From contig JACPKW010000007.1 of the NCBI GenBank assembly GCA_016186825.1, positions 1-55,735 on the forward strand: a DNA stretch of 55,735 nucleotides. The letters are read 5' to 3'. The DNA comes from Candidatus Giovannonibacteria bacterium (GTDB lineage Bacteria; Patescibacteriota; Minisyncoccia; JACPKW01; UBA11713). Positions 1-7,938 of this stretch are shown here, piece by piece; positions within the stretch are counted from its first letter, which is position 1, and each line of letters starts with the position of its first letter. The notes beneath the pieces are model-generated. The model had not been told where the DNA came from and ran no database searches. It saw only the letters and a program-made list of their open reading frames with translations. Position numbers and translations under genes: made by a program.

Positions 1-1
1 A

Positions 2-232
2 CTCTGCCCTAACTGCAGACACTACCAGAGAATCAAACAGCGCAATCCCTTGAAGTTATGGAAAAGAACGTGCCAATGTGCTGGCATCAAATCTTCGAAC
101 AATCTATATAAAAACACTGTCGAACACGAACACGGTTCGAGCTCCTGTCCCAATGAGTTTGAGACGACATATGCGCCTGACCGCCCCGAAATCGTTTATT
201 GCGAGGCGTGTTATTTGAGGGAGGTGGTATGA
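2..232 (+). CDS. Zinc-ribbon protein, C-terminal fragment (cut by window edge)
   Basis: The frame is open from the first bases of the window to a TGA at 230-232, giving 76 residues with no start inside the window, so this is the 3' end of a longer gene. Visible cysteine pairs are CPNC at the start, CQC in the middle, then a single Cys in SCPNEFETTY and a final CEAC. The ending APDRPEIVYCEACY resembles the probable zinc-ribbon tail common in CPR proteins of unknown function. It probably binds zinc; substrate and role cannot be read. The frr start lies 7 bases downstream, so the two are likely co-transcribed. An internal TTG at 50 could be called as a start but would cut off the first CxxC pair. 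Confidence 0.7.
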   Translation, partial: LCPNCRHYQRIKQRNPLKLWKRTCQCAGIKSSNNLYKNTVEHEHGSSSCPNEFETTYAPDRPEIVYCEACYLREVV

Positions 233-239
233 TAAAGCT

Positions 240-791
240 ATGGTATACGATTTTAAGAAATTAGAAGAAAAAGTAGGAGGAGGAGTGAGGCATTTTGAAA
301 GTGAAATTGCTTCGTTGCGAACCGGGCGTGCGAACCCCGCGCTTTTGGAAGAAATTAAGATTGATGCATACGATACGTCAAATCCTTTAAAAAATGTGGC
401 GGCTATCAATGTCGAAGACGCGCGCACGCTAACCGTTCAGCCATGGGATAAATCACTAATGGAGGCGATAGAGAAGGGGATTCGGGCTTCTAATTTAGGT
501 TTGAATGCAGTAGTTTCAAAAGATTTAATTAGAGTTACTCTGCCACAGCTTACGGAAGAGCGGAGGGGGCAACTGATGAAATTATTAAAAGAGAAGCTGG
601 AAGAGGCGCGGGTTAATATAAGAAAAGCGCGGGATGAAGTTTGGAAAGAGATTCAAGATAAGGAGCGCGCTAAAGAAATTTCGGAGGATGAAAAGTTCCG
701 TCTAAAAGAGCAGATGGAAGAAAAAATTAAAAAAGGAATCGAAAAACTCGACGAAATTTTCGCAAAAAAAGAGCGGGAGATTAAGGAATAG
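240..791 (+). CDS. frr: Ribosome recycling factor
   Basis: With EF-G, this cytoplasmic factor splits the post-termination 70S ribosome. The 183-residue length is standard. Family hallmarks are SLRTGRANPALLE (about residues 26-38), the NVEDARTLTVQPWDKS segment of domain II, and the long charged three-helix-bundle helices from IRVTLPQLTEERR to the C-terminus. The ATG at 240 lies 14 bases after a GGGAGGT stretch inside the preceding gene. It is the first intact gene of a run (frr, rseP, proS, mreB) linking translation and envelope functions. No anomaly seen. Confidence 0.97.
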   Translation: MVYDFKKLEEKVGGGVRHFESEIASLRTGRANPALLEEIKIDAYDTSNPLKNVAAINVEDARTLTVQPWDKSLMEAIEKGIRASNLGLNAVVSKDLIRVTLPQLTEERRGQLMKLLKEKLEEARVNIRKARDEVWKEIQDKERAKEISEDEKFRLKEQMEEKIKKGIEKLDEIFAKKEREIKE

Positions 792-858
792 GGAGTATTT
801 TGTTATTTAATTTCGGTGTTTACTAATACTTTTTCCAAGAGTAAAATAAGCCAATTAT

Positions 859-1935
859 ATGTTCGGAACTATATTGATATTTTTGTTAATCCTTCTGGTG
901 CTCGTGCTTTCACACGAGTTCGGGCATTTTATTATAGCCAAATGGCGGGGAGTCAAAGTTGAAGAATTCGCGTTTGGATTTCCCCCGCGCCTTTTCAGCG
1001 TTAAAAAAGGAGAAACGAAATATTCTTTCAATCTTTTGCCGCTCGGCGGTTATGTAAAAATACCAGGCGAGGATGGAGAAACGGATGGAGATCCGCGGAG
1101 TTTTACAGCGCAGCCGTTTTTAACCAAATTCGGGATCATCATCGCAGGCGTAATTTTTAATTTAATTCTTGCTTACATTCTTATAAGCGCGAGTTTTATG
1201 ATTGGAATTCCGGTTCCGCTTGAAGATGAAATTCAAAACGCTGGAGCGGAAGTGAAAATTGTAGCGGTTGAAAAAGGCTCTCCGGCCCAAATCGCGGGGA
1301 TTGAGCCTGGAGACACGATTCGTAATGTCAGCTTTGGCGGGGAACAATTAAGCATAAACAAAATTACCGAAGTCAGAAATTTTATTTTAGATCACAAAGG
1401 AAAAGAAATTTCGCTTTCGCTTTTGCGCTCGGGAAATGTTATTGAAGCAAAAGCAGTGATTAGGTCCGAGGTTAGGGACGGACAGGGGGCGCTTGGAATT
1501 GAAATGGCGCGAATCGGGATTGAGCGCACCTCAATTTTTGGCGGATTGGCCAAAGGATTTTCGCATACGGCGGATATGACGGTTTTGACCGGGAAAGCGC
1601 TTTTCTCATTTTTTGGGTCGCTTTTCAGCGGCCGCGAGTCGTTTGAATCGGTTTCGGGGCCGATTGGAATTGCGCGCATTGTCAGAGATTTCTCGCGTTT
1701 TGGCTTCATTTTTCTAGTCCAGCTTACGGCGCTTCTATCAATCAATCTTGCAATCATCAACCTTATTCCCTTTCCGGGCCTCGACGGCGGAAGAGCGCTT
1801 TTGCTAATTATCGAGCAGTTAAAAGGCTCTCCCTTTAACGCAAAAGTAACGCGCGCGATTCATGCGACTGGTTTTGCTTTCCTGCTGGCTTTGATAGCTT
1901 TGGTTACTTACCATGATATTGTTAAAATGATGTAG
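859..1935 (+). CDS. rseP: RIP zinc metalloprotease RseP (site-2 protease)
   Basis: Intramembrane metalloprotease (M50 family) that cuts transmembrane substrates such as anti-sigma factors and signal-peptide remnants. The HEFGH zinc motif is at residues 19-23 in the first membrane helix, a central PDZ domain follows (about 120-205, with SPAQIAGIEPGD), and the second zinc-site motif is LIPFPGLDGGR near residue 308. At 358 residues with one PDZ domain it is shorter than the two-PDZ E. coli enzyme and fits the Gram-positive/CPR form. The ATG at 859 follows a 67-base gap after frr. The next gene starts 2 bases after its stop. Its substrate is not visible in the window. Confidence 0.93.
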   Translation: MFGTILIFLLILLVLVLSHEFGHFIIAKWRGVKVEEFAFGFPPRLFSVKKGETKYSFNLLPLGGYVKIPGEDGETDGDPRSFTAQPFLTKFGIIIAGVIFNLILAYILISASFMIGIPVPLEDEIQNAGAEVKIVAVEKGSPAQIAGIEPGDTIRNVSFGGEQLSINKITEVRNFILDHKGKEISLSLLRSGNVIEAKAVIRSEVRDGQGALGIEMARIGIERTSIFGGLAKGFSHTADMTVLTGKALFSFFGSLFSGRESFESVSGPIGIARIVRDFSRFGFIFLVQLTALLSINLAIINLIPFPGLDGGRALLLIIEQLKGSPFNAKVTRAIHATGFAFLLALIALVTYHDIVKMM

Positions 1936-1937
1936 CG

Positions 1938-3182
1938 ATGAAGCAAAGCCAAATTTTTTCAAAAACTATCCGGGACAATCCCAAAGATGAGGAAAGTGTC
2001 AATGCGAAATTGCTGGTTCGTGCCGGATACGTTGAAAAAGTCATGGCCGGCGTTTACAATTTTCTTCCCCTCGGCCTTAGAGTTTTTAAAAAAATAGAGA
2101 ATATTCTAAGAAAGGAGATGAACTTGCTCGAAGGGGAGGAGATTTTGCTGTCCGCACTTCAACCAAAAGAGAACTGGCTTGCGACCGGGCGTTGGGAGTC
2201 ATATGACACGCTCTTTAAATTTTTGAGCCACTATTCTAAAACAGAATACGTTTTAGGCCCGACACACGAAGAAATTATCTCTCCCTTGGCTAAAAAAAAT
2301 ATTGTCTCATATAGAGATCTTCCAAGATATCTTTTTCAAATTCAGACTAAATTCAGGGATGAGAAAAGGGCAAAAGCGGGGCTACTTCGGGGAAGAGAAT
2401 TTACCATGAAGGATCTTTATTCCTTTCACAGCGATGAAGCGGATCTCGATGAATATTATGAAAAAGTCCAAAAGGCGTATGAGCATATTTTTGAAAAAGC
2501 GGGCATCGGGGACCTTACTTATCTGACTTTTGCATTTGGAGGATCATTTTCTAAATATTCGCATGAGTTTCAGACTTTGACGCCTGCGGGAGAGGACACG
2601 ATTTACATCTGCGATACATGCAAAATTGCGGTCAATCACGAAATAATTGGTGAACAGGATTCATGCCCGAAATGCGGAAATAAAAAGTTGCGAAAGGAAA
2701 CAGCTGTTGAAGTGGGAAATATTTTCAAACTCAAAACAAAATTTTCTGAGCCTTTCGGACTGAAATTCAAAGATGAAAATGATCAGGAGCGCAACGTCCT
2801 GATGGGCTGCTATGGGATAGGGCTGAACCGGCTGATGGGAACAATTGTTGAAATTCACCATGATGAGAATGGAATAATTTGGCCGGAATCAGTTGCGCCT
2901 TTCAAAGCCCATTTGATTTTGATCGAAAATTCCGAAGGCGAGATAAAAAAATCGGCTGATGAAATTTACAATAATTTGCTCGCAGACAATATTGAAGTTT
3001 TGTATGATGACCGCGATCTTTCCGCAGGGGAGAAGTTCGCGGATGCGGATTTGATCGGAATTCCATGGAGAGTCGTGGTTTCCGAAAAAACTTTGCGCGA
3101 AGGCAAACTAGAGCTAAAATCACGGAAGAAAGAAACAGGCGAATTGATTAGCTATGATAATTTTGCAAAAGCAATAAATTAA
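1938..3182 (+). CDS. proS: Prolyl-tRNA synthetase, short form
   Basis: Class II synthetase that charges tRNA-Pro. Visible features are the ProRS N-terminus with GVYNFLPLG, motif 2 around FQIQTKFRDEKRAKAGLLRGREFTMKD (described by its RxE-type core), the motif 3 region VLMGCYGIGLNRLMG, and an anticodon-binding domain from about residue 325. At 414 residues it is about 150 shorter than E. coli ProRS: the editing (INS) domain between motifs 2 and 3 is replaced by a short CDTC...CPKCG zinc-ribbon-like insert (about 225-250). Editing of mischarged Ala-tRNA-Pro must therefore be absent or done in trans. Its last base is the first base of mreB's start codon, an overlap of one base. Confidence 0.95.
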   Translation: MKQSQIFSKTIRDNPKDEESVNAKLLVRAGYVEKVMAGVYNFLPLGLRVFKKIENILRKEMNLLEGEEILLSALQPKENWLATGRWESYDTLFKFLSHYSKTEYVLGPTHEEIISPLAKKNIVSYRDLPRYLFQIQTKFRDEKRAKAGLLRGREFTMKDLYSFHSDEADLDEYYEKVQKAYEHIFEKAGIGDLTYLTFAFGGSFSKYSHEFQTLTPAGEDTIYICDTCKIAVNHEIIGEQDSCPKCGNKKLRKETAVEVGNIFKLKTKFSEPFGLKFKDENDQERNVLMGCYGIGLNRLMGTIVEIHHDENGIIWPESVAPFKAHLILIENSEGEIKKSADEIYNNLLADNIEVLYDDRDLSAGEKFADADLIGIPWRVVVSEKTLREGKLELKSRKKETGELISYDNFAKAIN

Positions 3183-4240
3183 TGGGAATTTTTGACAGGC
3201 TTTGGGGATATTTTTCCCACGATATTGGAATTGATCTTGGAACTGCAAATACCCTCGTTTACGTGCGCGGACGGGGGATTATTATCAACGAGCCTTCTGT
3301 AGTCGCGGTTAACCAGAAAACGGGGCAGGTTGTTGCCGTTGGAAGCGAGGCGCGAAGAATGGTTGGCAGAACTCCCGCGCACATCGTGGCAGTGCGTCCG
3401 CTTGTGGAGGGCGTCATTTCTGATTTCGAAATAACGGAAGAGATGATTTCTTATTTTATTAAGAAAGTTCACTCCGACACCAATAAATTTTTTGCGCGTC
3501 CGAGAATTGTAATAGGAATTCCATCCGGCATCACGGAAGTTGAGCGCAGGGCAGTCCGCGATGCCGCGAGAAACGCGGGCGGGAGGGAGGTGTATCTCGT
3601 CGAAGAACCGATGGCGGCTGCGATTGGCGTCGGCCTTCCCGTTCAGGATCCCGTCGGCAATTTTGTGGTTGATGTTGGAGGTGGAACAACTGATGTCGCC
3701 GTAATTTCACTCGGCGGAATAGTAGCTGCAAAAAATTTGAGAGTCGCTGGAGATAAATTGAATCAGGATATTATTAATTATGTGCGGGACGAGTTTAAAC
3801 TGCTTTTGGGCGAGCGGACTGCGGAAGATGTGAAAATCGCAATCGGTTCCGCCTGGAAGCTTCCGGAAACGCTCGAGACGCGCGTGCGCGGGAGAGATTT
3901 AGTTACAGGCCTTCCTCGGGAGGTAATTATTACCGATGCAGATGTACGTGAAGCCATGTCCAAATCAGTTAAAAGCATCGCGGAATCAGTTAAAGAAGTT
4001 ATTGAACAAACTCCGCCAGAACTTATTTCCGATGTGATGCACCGCGGAATCGCGCTCGTCGGAGGAGGTTCGTTTTTAAAAGGGCTTGATAAGCTGATCG
4101 AAGTTGAAACAAAAATACCCGTGAAAGTTCCCGATGATCCAATAACTGCAGTTGTAAGAGGAACGGGAATTATTCTTGAAGACGTCGATTCTCTGCGCGA
4201 AGTTCTCGTTGAACATGAGGAAGAGCTCCCTCCAACTTAG
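3182..4240 (+). CDS. mreB: Rod-shape-determining protein MreB (first copy)
   Basis: Actin-like ATPase that forms membrane-bound filaments and positions lateral-wall synthesis. The phosphate-1 motif DIGIDLGTANTLVYV is at about residues 14-28, phosphate-2 is VVDVGGGTTDVAVISLGG, and the adenosine motif is GIALVGGGSFLKG near the C-terminus. The N-terminal MGIFDRLWGYF has the amphipathic character used for membrane binding. Length (352) is typical. It is followed by mreC, mreD-like and mrdA, the classical elongasome order. A second mreB-like gene is at 41081-42094 and is clearly diverged, so this is not an assembly duplicate. Confidence 0.96.
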   Translation: MGIFDRLWGYFSHDIGIDLGTANTLVYVRGRGIIINEPSVVAVNQKTGQVVAVGSEARRMVGRTPAHIVAVRPLVEGVISDFEITEEMISYFIKKVHSDTNKFFARPRIVIGIPSGITEVERRAVRDAARNAGGREVYLVEEPMAAAIGVGLPVQDPVGNFVVDVGGGTTDVAVISLGGIVAAKNLRVAGDKLNQDIINYVRDEFKLLLGERTAEDVKIAIGSAWKLPETLETRVRGRDLVTGLPREVIITDADVREAMSKSVKSIAESVKEVIEQTPPELISDVMHRGIALVGGGSFLKGLDKLIEVETKIPVKVPDDPITAVVRGTGIILEDVDSLREVLVEHEEELPPT

Positions 4241-4994
4241 GCGCCCTTTCATACGCGGAATAATTTTCACCGTCTTGGGTCTATTTTTGGCGCTCGGAAT
4301 TTTTAGGTTTTTTGTTTTTGAATCAAGCGCGGGTTGGAATACAGTGCTTTCAAATATTTATGAAAAATTTACAATACCCTTCGATTTTTTAGAAAACAAA
4401 ATTTTGGGATTTAAAATCCGCAATCTAGAGAGTGAGTTGGAAGCGGCGCGTTCTTTTAATAAGGAATTGGAAATAAAAAATTCTTTTTTGGAAAGCCGGG
4501 TTAGGGAATTTGAGAATCTAAACGTTTCGCTCGGCGGAAATTTTCCGAGCGGTAAAACCGCTTCCATTTTGAGCCTGCCGCCCCAGAGCCCATTTGATGT
4601 GATACTCGTAAACGCAGGGAAAAATGACGGAATAGGAACTGGCTTAAAAGCAGTAATCAAAGGAGGTATCTTGGTCGGAACAGTCGATAAAGTTTATGAC
4701 AACTCTGCGGAAGTGAAGCTCTTGTCTTATCCGGGACTAAAAACTGAAGGATATCTCGAAGCTTCCGCGCTTAATGTTGCGTTGCAGGGGCTGGGTGCAT
4801 CAAACCTTAAATTTTCCGTTCCAAAGGAAATCGAGTTGAAAACAGGAGACAGAGTAATTTCGAATACGAATCCAGCTTATCTAATTGGAGAGATAGCGTA
4901 TATTAAAAAAGATCCTTCCGAGCCGCTACAGGAAGCCATTTTGCGCTTTCCACTGAACTTACGCAACGAGCGTTTTGTGGAATTTAAACGCTGA
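4215..4994 (+). CDS. mreC: Cell shape-determining protein MreC
   Basis: Single-pass membrane protein that links MreB to PBP2 and MreD outside the membrane. From the ATG at 4215 the protein has a basic cytoplasmic start, one transmembrane helix (GIIFTVLGLFLALGIFRFFVF), a coiled coil (about 60-105, rich in Glu/Leu) and the double beta-barrel MreC domain with LVNAGKNDGIGTGLKAVIKGGILVG. An ATG at 4176 in the same frame would overlap mreB by 65 bases; the 4215 start keeps the overlap to 26 bases and begins right before the basic stretch, so I prefer it. No clear Shine-Dalgarno precedes either. It ends on the first base of the next start codon. Confidence 0.92.
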   Translation: MRKSSLQLRRPFIRGIIFTVLGLFLALGIFRFFVFESSAGWNTVLSNIYEKFTIPFDFLENKILGFKIRNLESELEAARSFNKELEIKNSFLESRVREFENLNVSLGGNFPSGKTASILSLPPQSPFDVILVNAGKNDGIGTGLKAVIKGGILVGTVDKVYDNSAEVKLLSYPGLKTEGYLEASALNVALQGLGASNLKFSVPKEIELKTGDRVISNTNPAYLIGEIAYIKKDPSEPLQEAILRFPLNLRNERFVEFKR

Positions 4995-5437
4995 TGGAAA
5001 GAATATTTATAATTTTTTTGTTAGGAGCGCTCGCATATACTTTCAGCTGGGAATTTTTGGTCGCAGGAATTATTTTTTTTGTAAGCCTCGAATCGAAAAA
5101 TATCGAATATATTTTTCTTGCTCTTTTTTTTGATTATCTCTTGACAATGCCTTTTGCTTTTTTTGCACTGATCACCGCCGTCCTCTATGCGGCTAATCTT
5201 TTTTTTGGGCGGTATTTTAAGGAAAATAACTTGCCGAGCCTCTCAATAAAATTGGGCGTCGGGCTTTTAATGGCGCTTATTGTCATATCCGTTTATCTTG
5301 CGCTTGCTTTTCCGTTTGACGCGCGGGAAATTCTTAAAAATGCAGGATCGTTCGCTCTAAAGGCGCTGGGTTTGCTTATCCCATTGACCTTAATTATGAG
5401 CGTTCTATCTTATAGTGATGAGACGCGATCGATTTAA
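4994..5437 (+). CDS. mreD: MreD-like rod-shape membrane protein
   Basis: A 147-residue, almost entirely hydrophobic protein with about four to five predicted membrane helices and few charged residues. Sequence alone gives only weak identity. The call rests on its size, topology and position between mreC and mrdA, where mreD normally sits, with a one-base overlap with mreC and a 20-base overlap with mrdA. MreD is a membrane partner of MreC and PBP2 in lateral-wall synthesis. Codon use is heavy in TTT/ATT, as expected for membrane segments. Confidence 0.75.
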   Translation: MERIFIIFLLGALAYTFSWEFLVAGIIFFVSLESKNIEYIFLALFFDYLLTMPFAFFALITAVLYAANLFFGRYFKENNLPSLSIKLGVGLLMALIVISVYLALAFPFDAREILKNAGSFALKALGLLIPLTLIMSVLSYSDETRSI

Positions 5438-7352
5438 GGCAAGCTCGCTCGAGCCCGACGAAATTTTTTTAGATTCGAAAAACCTTCCCGGCTTTGATCA
5501 GGAACGTTTTGAAGGAAGGCTTGAACATCCCATTTCCCGAAGCTCTTACGTTTATCTGGTTTTGCTGCTTTTGGCTGTTATCAGCTCTTTTTTATATAAA
5601 TCATTCGAACTTCAGGTTTTAAACGGCGCAAAATTTTGGGCGCGCGCGGAGTCAAACCGCCTGCGAATTGTTCCTGTCTGGCCGGAGCGCGGCTTGATTT
5701 ACGACCGAAACGGGAAAATTCTTGCTTCCAATAAATCCGCTTTCCGGCTGCTCTTGGATCCGTTTTCCATGGAGGGACGAGGTGATCCTGAGAAAATTCA
5801 ATTGCTTGAGAAAGAACTCAAAGAACAAAATAAGTGGGGAGAAGAAAGCATAGAAAAGGCATTGGAAATTGCCCGGAAGAAAAAAGAAAATTTAGTCCTC
5901 ACAACTTTTTATAATTGGAAGGAGATTGATGATTTGGTGCGCAAGCATTCAGAGCTACCCCTAGCGATCGAACCCTTTTCTTCAAGAAGCTATGGCGCCG
6001 GGGAAGCTTTTTCTCATTTATTGGGCTATTTGAGCTATCCCAACGAAGAGGACGTGAAAAAAGAAATAATAGGAAGCTGGCAGGTTCCCGTGGGCAGAAC
6101 TGGCGTTGAATCGCAATTCGAAGATCAGCTTAAAGGAAAAGCTGGATCGAAATTGAGCGAGGTAGATTCGCAGGGGAAAATTTTTTCGGAGTCAGTTGAA
6201 GATTTGCCCGAGCACGGAAAAAATATTTTTTTGACAATTGATTCGGATATCCAAGAGCGGACTTTTGAAAGCCTCAAAAATTCAGTAGATAATCTTGGAT
6301 TCAGAGGCGGAGCGGCCGTAGTCGTCGACGTTAAATCAGGAGAACTTCTCACTTTAACAAGCTACCCGAGTTTTAATGCCGAGATTATGACGAAAGGCGA
6401 GCCTTATGAAGAAATAGGAAAACTTTTTGCAGATGCTTCGAAGCCATTATACAACCGCGCAATTGCCGGCCTTTACCCGTCCGGATCTATCATAAAGCCG
6501 CTGATGTCTGTTGCGGCGCTCGAGGAGGGCGTTATTTCTCCGGAGCGAGAAGTTCTCTCGACTGGAACGCTTACGATTCCGAATCCTTTCCATCCCGGTC
6601 AGCCGAGCATTTTTTATGACTGGAAAGCGCACGGCTGGGTAGACATGCGAAGAGCTTTAGCGGTCTCATCGAACATTTATTTTTATACTGTTGGGGGTGG
6701 ATTTGGAGATATCAAAGGGCTTGGAATAAAAAAAATGCAGGAGTGGTTTGGAAAATTTGGCCTTGGGGAGAAAACGGGAATTGAGCTCGGCGGCGAAAAA
6801 GAAGGATTGGTGCCGGGGCCGGAATGGAAATCAGCAAACGATAAAGATAATCCAATTTGGCGGGTGGGGGACACTTATAACCTTTCGATTGGCCAGCAGG
6901 CTCTGACTGTAACGCCGCTCCAAATGGCAATGTACAATGCGGCGATCGCAAATGGCGGGGCAATTCTGAAGCCGCAAATTCTAAAGGAAGTTAGAGAACG
7001 CGATCGAACCGTGGAATCAAGAAAACCGGAAATCAGGAAAACGATCGCTATAAATGAGAATAATATTAGAGTGGTCCAAGAAGGGATGGAATTAATGACT
7101 CATAGCGGCAATGCGGCGCAGCAGCTTGCGGGGCTAAAAATCAATATGGCTGGAAAAACGGGAACCGCCGAAATCGGATCCGGGAAAACCATAAACTCTT
7201 GGTTCATAGGCTTCCTGCCTTATGAAAACCCGCAGATTGCTTTTGCGGTTGTGCTTGAAGCGGGACCTGCAAACGCTCCGGTCGGCGCTACCGGAGTCGC
7301 AAAGCAAATTGCCGAGTGGCTTTCCATTTATCAGCCGGAGCTGATTCGCTAG
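5418..7352 (+). CDS. mrdA: Penicillin-binding protein 2 (elongation transpeptidase)
   Basis: Class B penicillin-binding protein that cross-links lateral-wall peptidoglycan with a SEDS glycosyltransferase. After an unusually long cytoplasmic N-terminus (about 45 residues) comes one membrane helix, a dimerisation/pedestal domain with PERGLIYDRNGKILASN, and the transpeptidase domain with the active-site motifs SIIK (in YPSGSIIKPL), SSN (in AVSSNIYFY) and KTGTAE. All three catalytic motifs are intact. The start is ATG at 5418; a GTG directly before it is the alternative. It is the last gene of the mreBCD-mrdA run. No hairpin terminator is visible before the greA promoter. Confidence 0.95.
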   Translation: MRRDRFKASSLEPDEIFLDSKNLPGFDQERFEGRLEHPISRSSYVYLVLLLLAVISSFLYKSFELQVLNGAKFWARAESNRLRIVPVWPERGLIYDRNGKILASNKSAFRLLLDPFSMEGRGDPEKIQLLEKELKEQNKWGEESIEKALEIARKKKENLVLTTFYNWKEIDDLVRKHSELPLAIEPFSSRSYGAGEAFSHLLGYLSYPNEEDVKKEIIGSWQVPVGRTGVESQFEDQLKGKAGSKLSEVDSQGKIFSESVEDLPEHGKNIFLTIDSDIQERTFESLKNSVDNLGFRGGAAVVVDVKSGELLTLTSYPSFNAEIMTKGEPYEEIGKLFADASKPLYNRAIAGLYPSGSIIKPLMSVAALEEGVISPEREVLSTGTLTIPNPFHPGQPSIFYDWKAHGWVDMRRALAVSSNIYFYTVGGGFGDIKGLGIKKMQEWFGKFGLGEKTGIELGGEKEGLVPGPEWKSANDKDNPIWRVGDTYNLSIGQQALTVTPLQMAMYNAAIANGGAILKPQILKEVRERDRTVESRKPEIRKTIAINENNIRVVQEGMELMTHSGNAAQQLAGLKINMAGKTGTAEIGSGKTINSWFIGFLPYENPQIAFAVVLEAGPANAPVGATGVAKQIAEWLSIYQPELIR

Positions 7353-7399
7353 GAAAAATCAGCCAAAGACTATCCACAGACGAGATTTATCAAAAACCG

Positions 7400-7427
7400 T
7401 TGACAGTCAATTTGTTTCTGATATACT
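7400..7427 (+). promoter_or_regulatory. Sigma-70-type promoter of greA-lysS
   Basis: A perfect -35 box TTGACA (7400-7405) and a -10 box TATACT (7422-7427) are separated by 16 bases. The expected transcript start is near 7434, about 13 bases before the greA ATG. This is the closest match to the consensus promoter in the window. A near-consensus DnaA box (CTATCCACA, 7370-7378) lies 22 bases upstream of the -35 box. Confidence 0.8.
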
Positions 7428-7446
7428 TCTCAAAACCTAAACGAAA

Positions 7447-7923
7447 ATGCCAAATAATGTTGAAAATTCAGAGTATTTAAGCGAGTCTGGTTTCCAGCGT
7501 TTAAAGGAGGAGCTTCAGCAGTTAAAAGAAGTTAGGCGCAAAGAAATCGCAAGCCGCCTAGAATATGCGTTGAGTCTTGGAGATATTTCTGAAAACGCAG
7601 AATATTCCGAAGCTAAAGAAGAGCAGCTTACCTGCGAAGCGAGGATTTTGGGGTTGGAAGATATTTTGAACAGAGCGGTATTGATTTCTCATAAAAATGA
7701 CGGCTTCATTAATCTCGGAGCCACGGTGCACGCGAAAAAAGAAGGCAGTGAACAAATTGAATCTTACTTTATTGTTGGTTCAGAAGAAGCAAATCCGGCA
7801 GAAAAAAAGATTTCCAATGAATCTCCACTCGGCAAATCATTCTTAGGAAAAAAGAAAGGGGACATCGTTTCCGTATATACACCCAAAGGCGAGATGCGCT
7901 ATCATATCATTGATATCGCATAA
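7447..7923 (+). CDS. greA: Transcription elongation factor GreA
   Basis: It binds the secondary channel of RNA polymerase and stimulates cleavage of backtracked RNA. The 158-residue protein has the N-terminal coiled coil, with the acidic tip in GDISENAEYSEAKEEQ (about residues 42-57; the Asp and Glu coordinate the catalytic metal), and the C-terminal FKBP-like domain with SPLGKSFLGKKKGD. An N-terminal stretch of about 8 residues precedes the usual YLSESGFQRL start of the fold. It has its own consensus promoter and is followed after 15 bases by lysS. Confidence 0.96.
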   Translation: MPNNVENSEYLSESGFQRLKEELQQLKEVRRKEIASRLEYALSLGDISENAEYSEAKEEQLTCEARILGLEDILNRAVLISHKNDGFINLGATVHAKKEGSEQIESYFIVGSEEANPAEKKISNESPLGKSFLGKKKGDIVSVYTPKGEMRYHIIDIA

Positions 7924-7938
7924 TAAACTCAACCGCGG

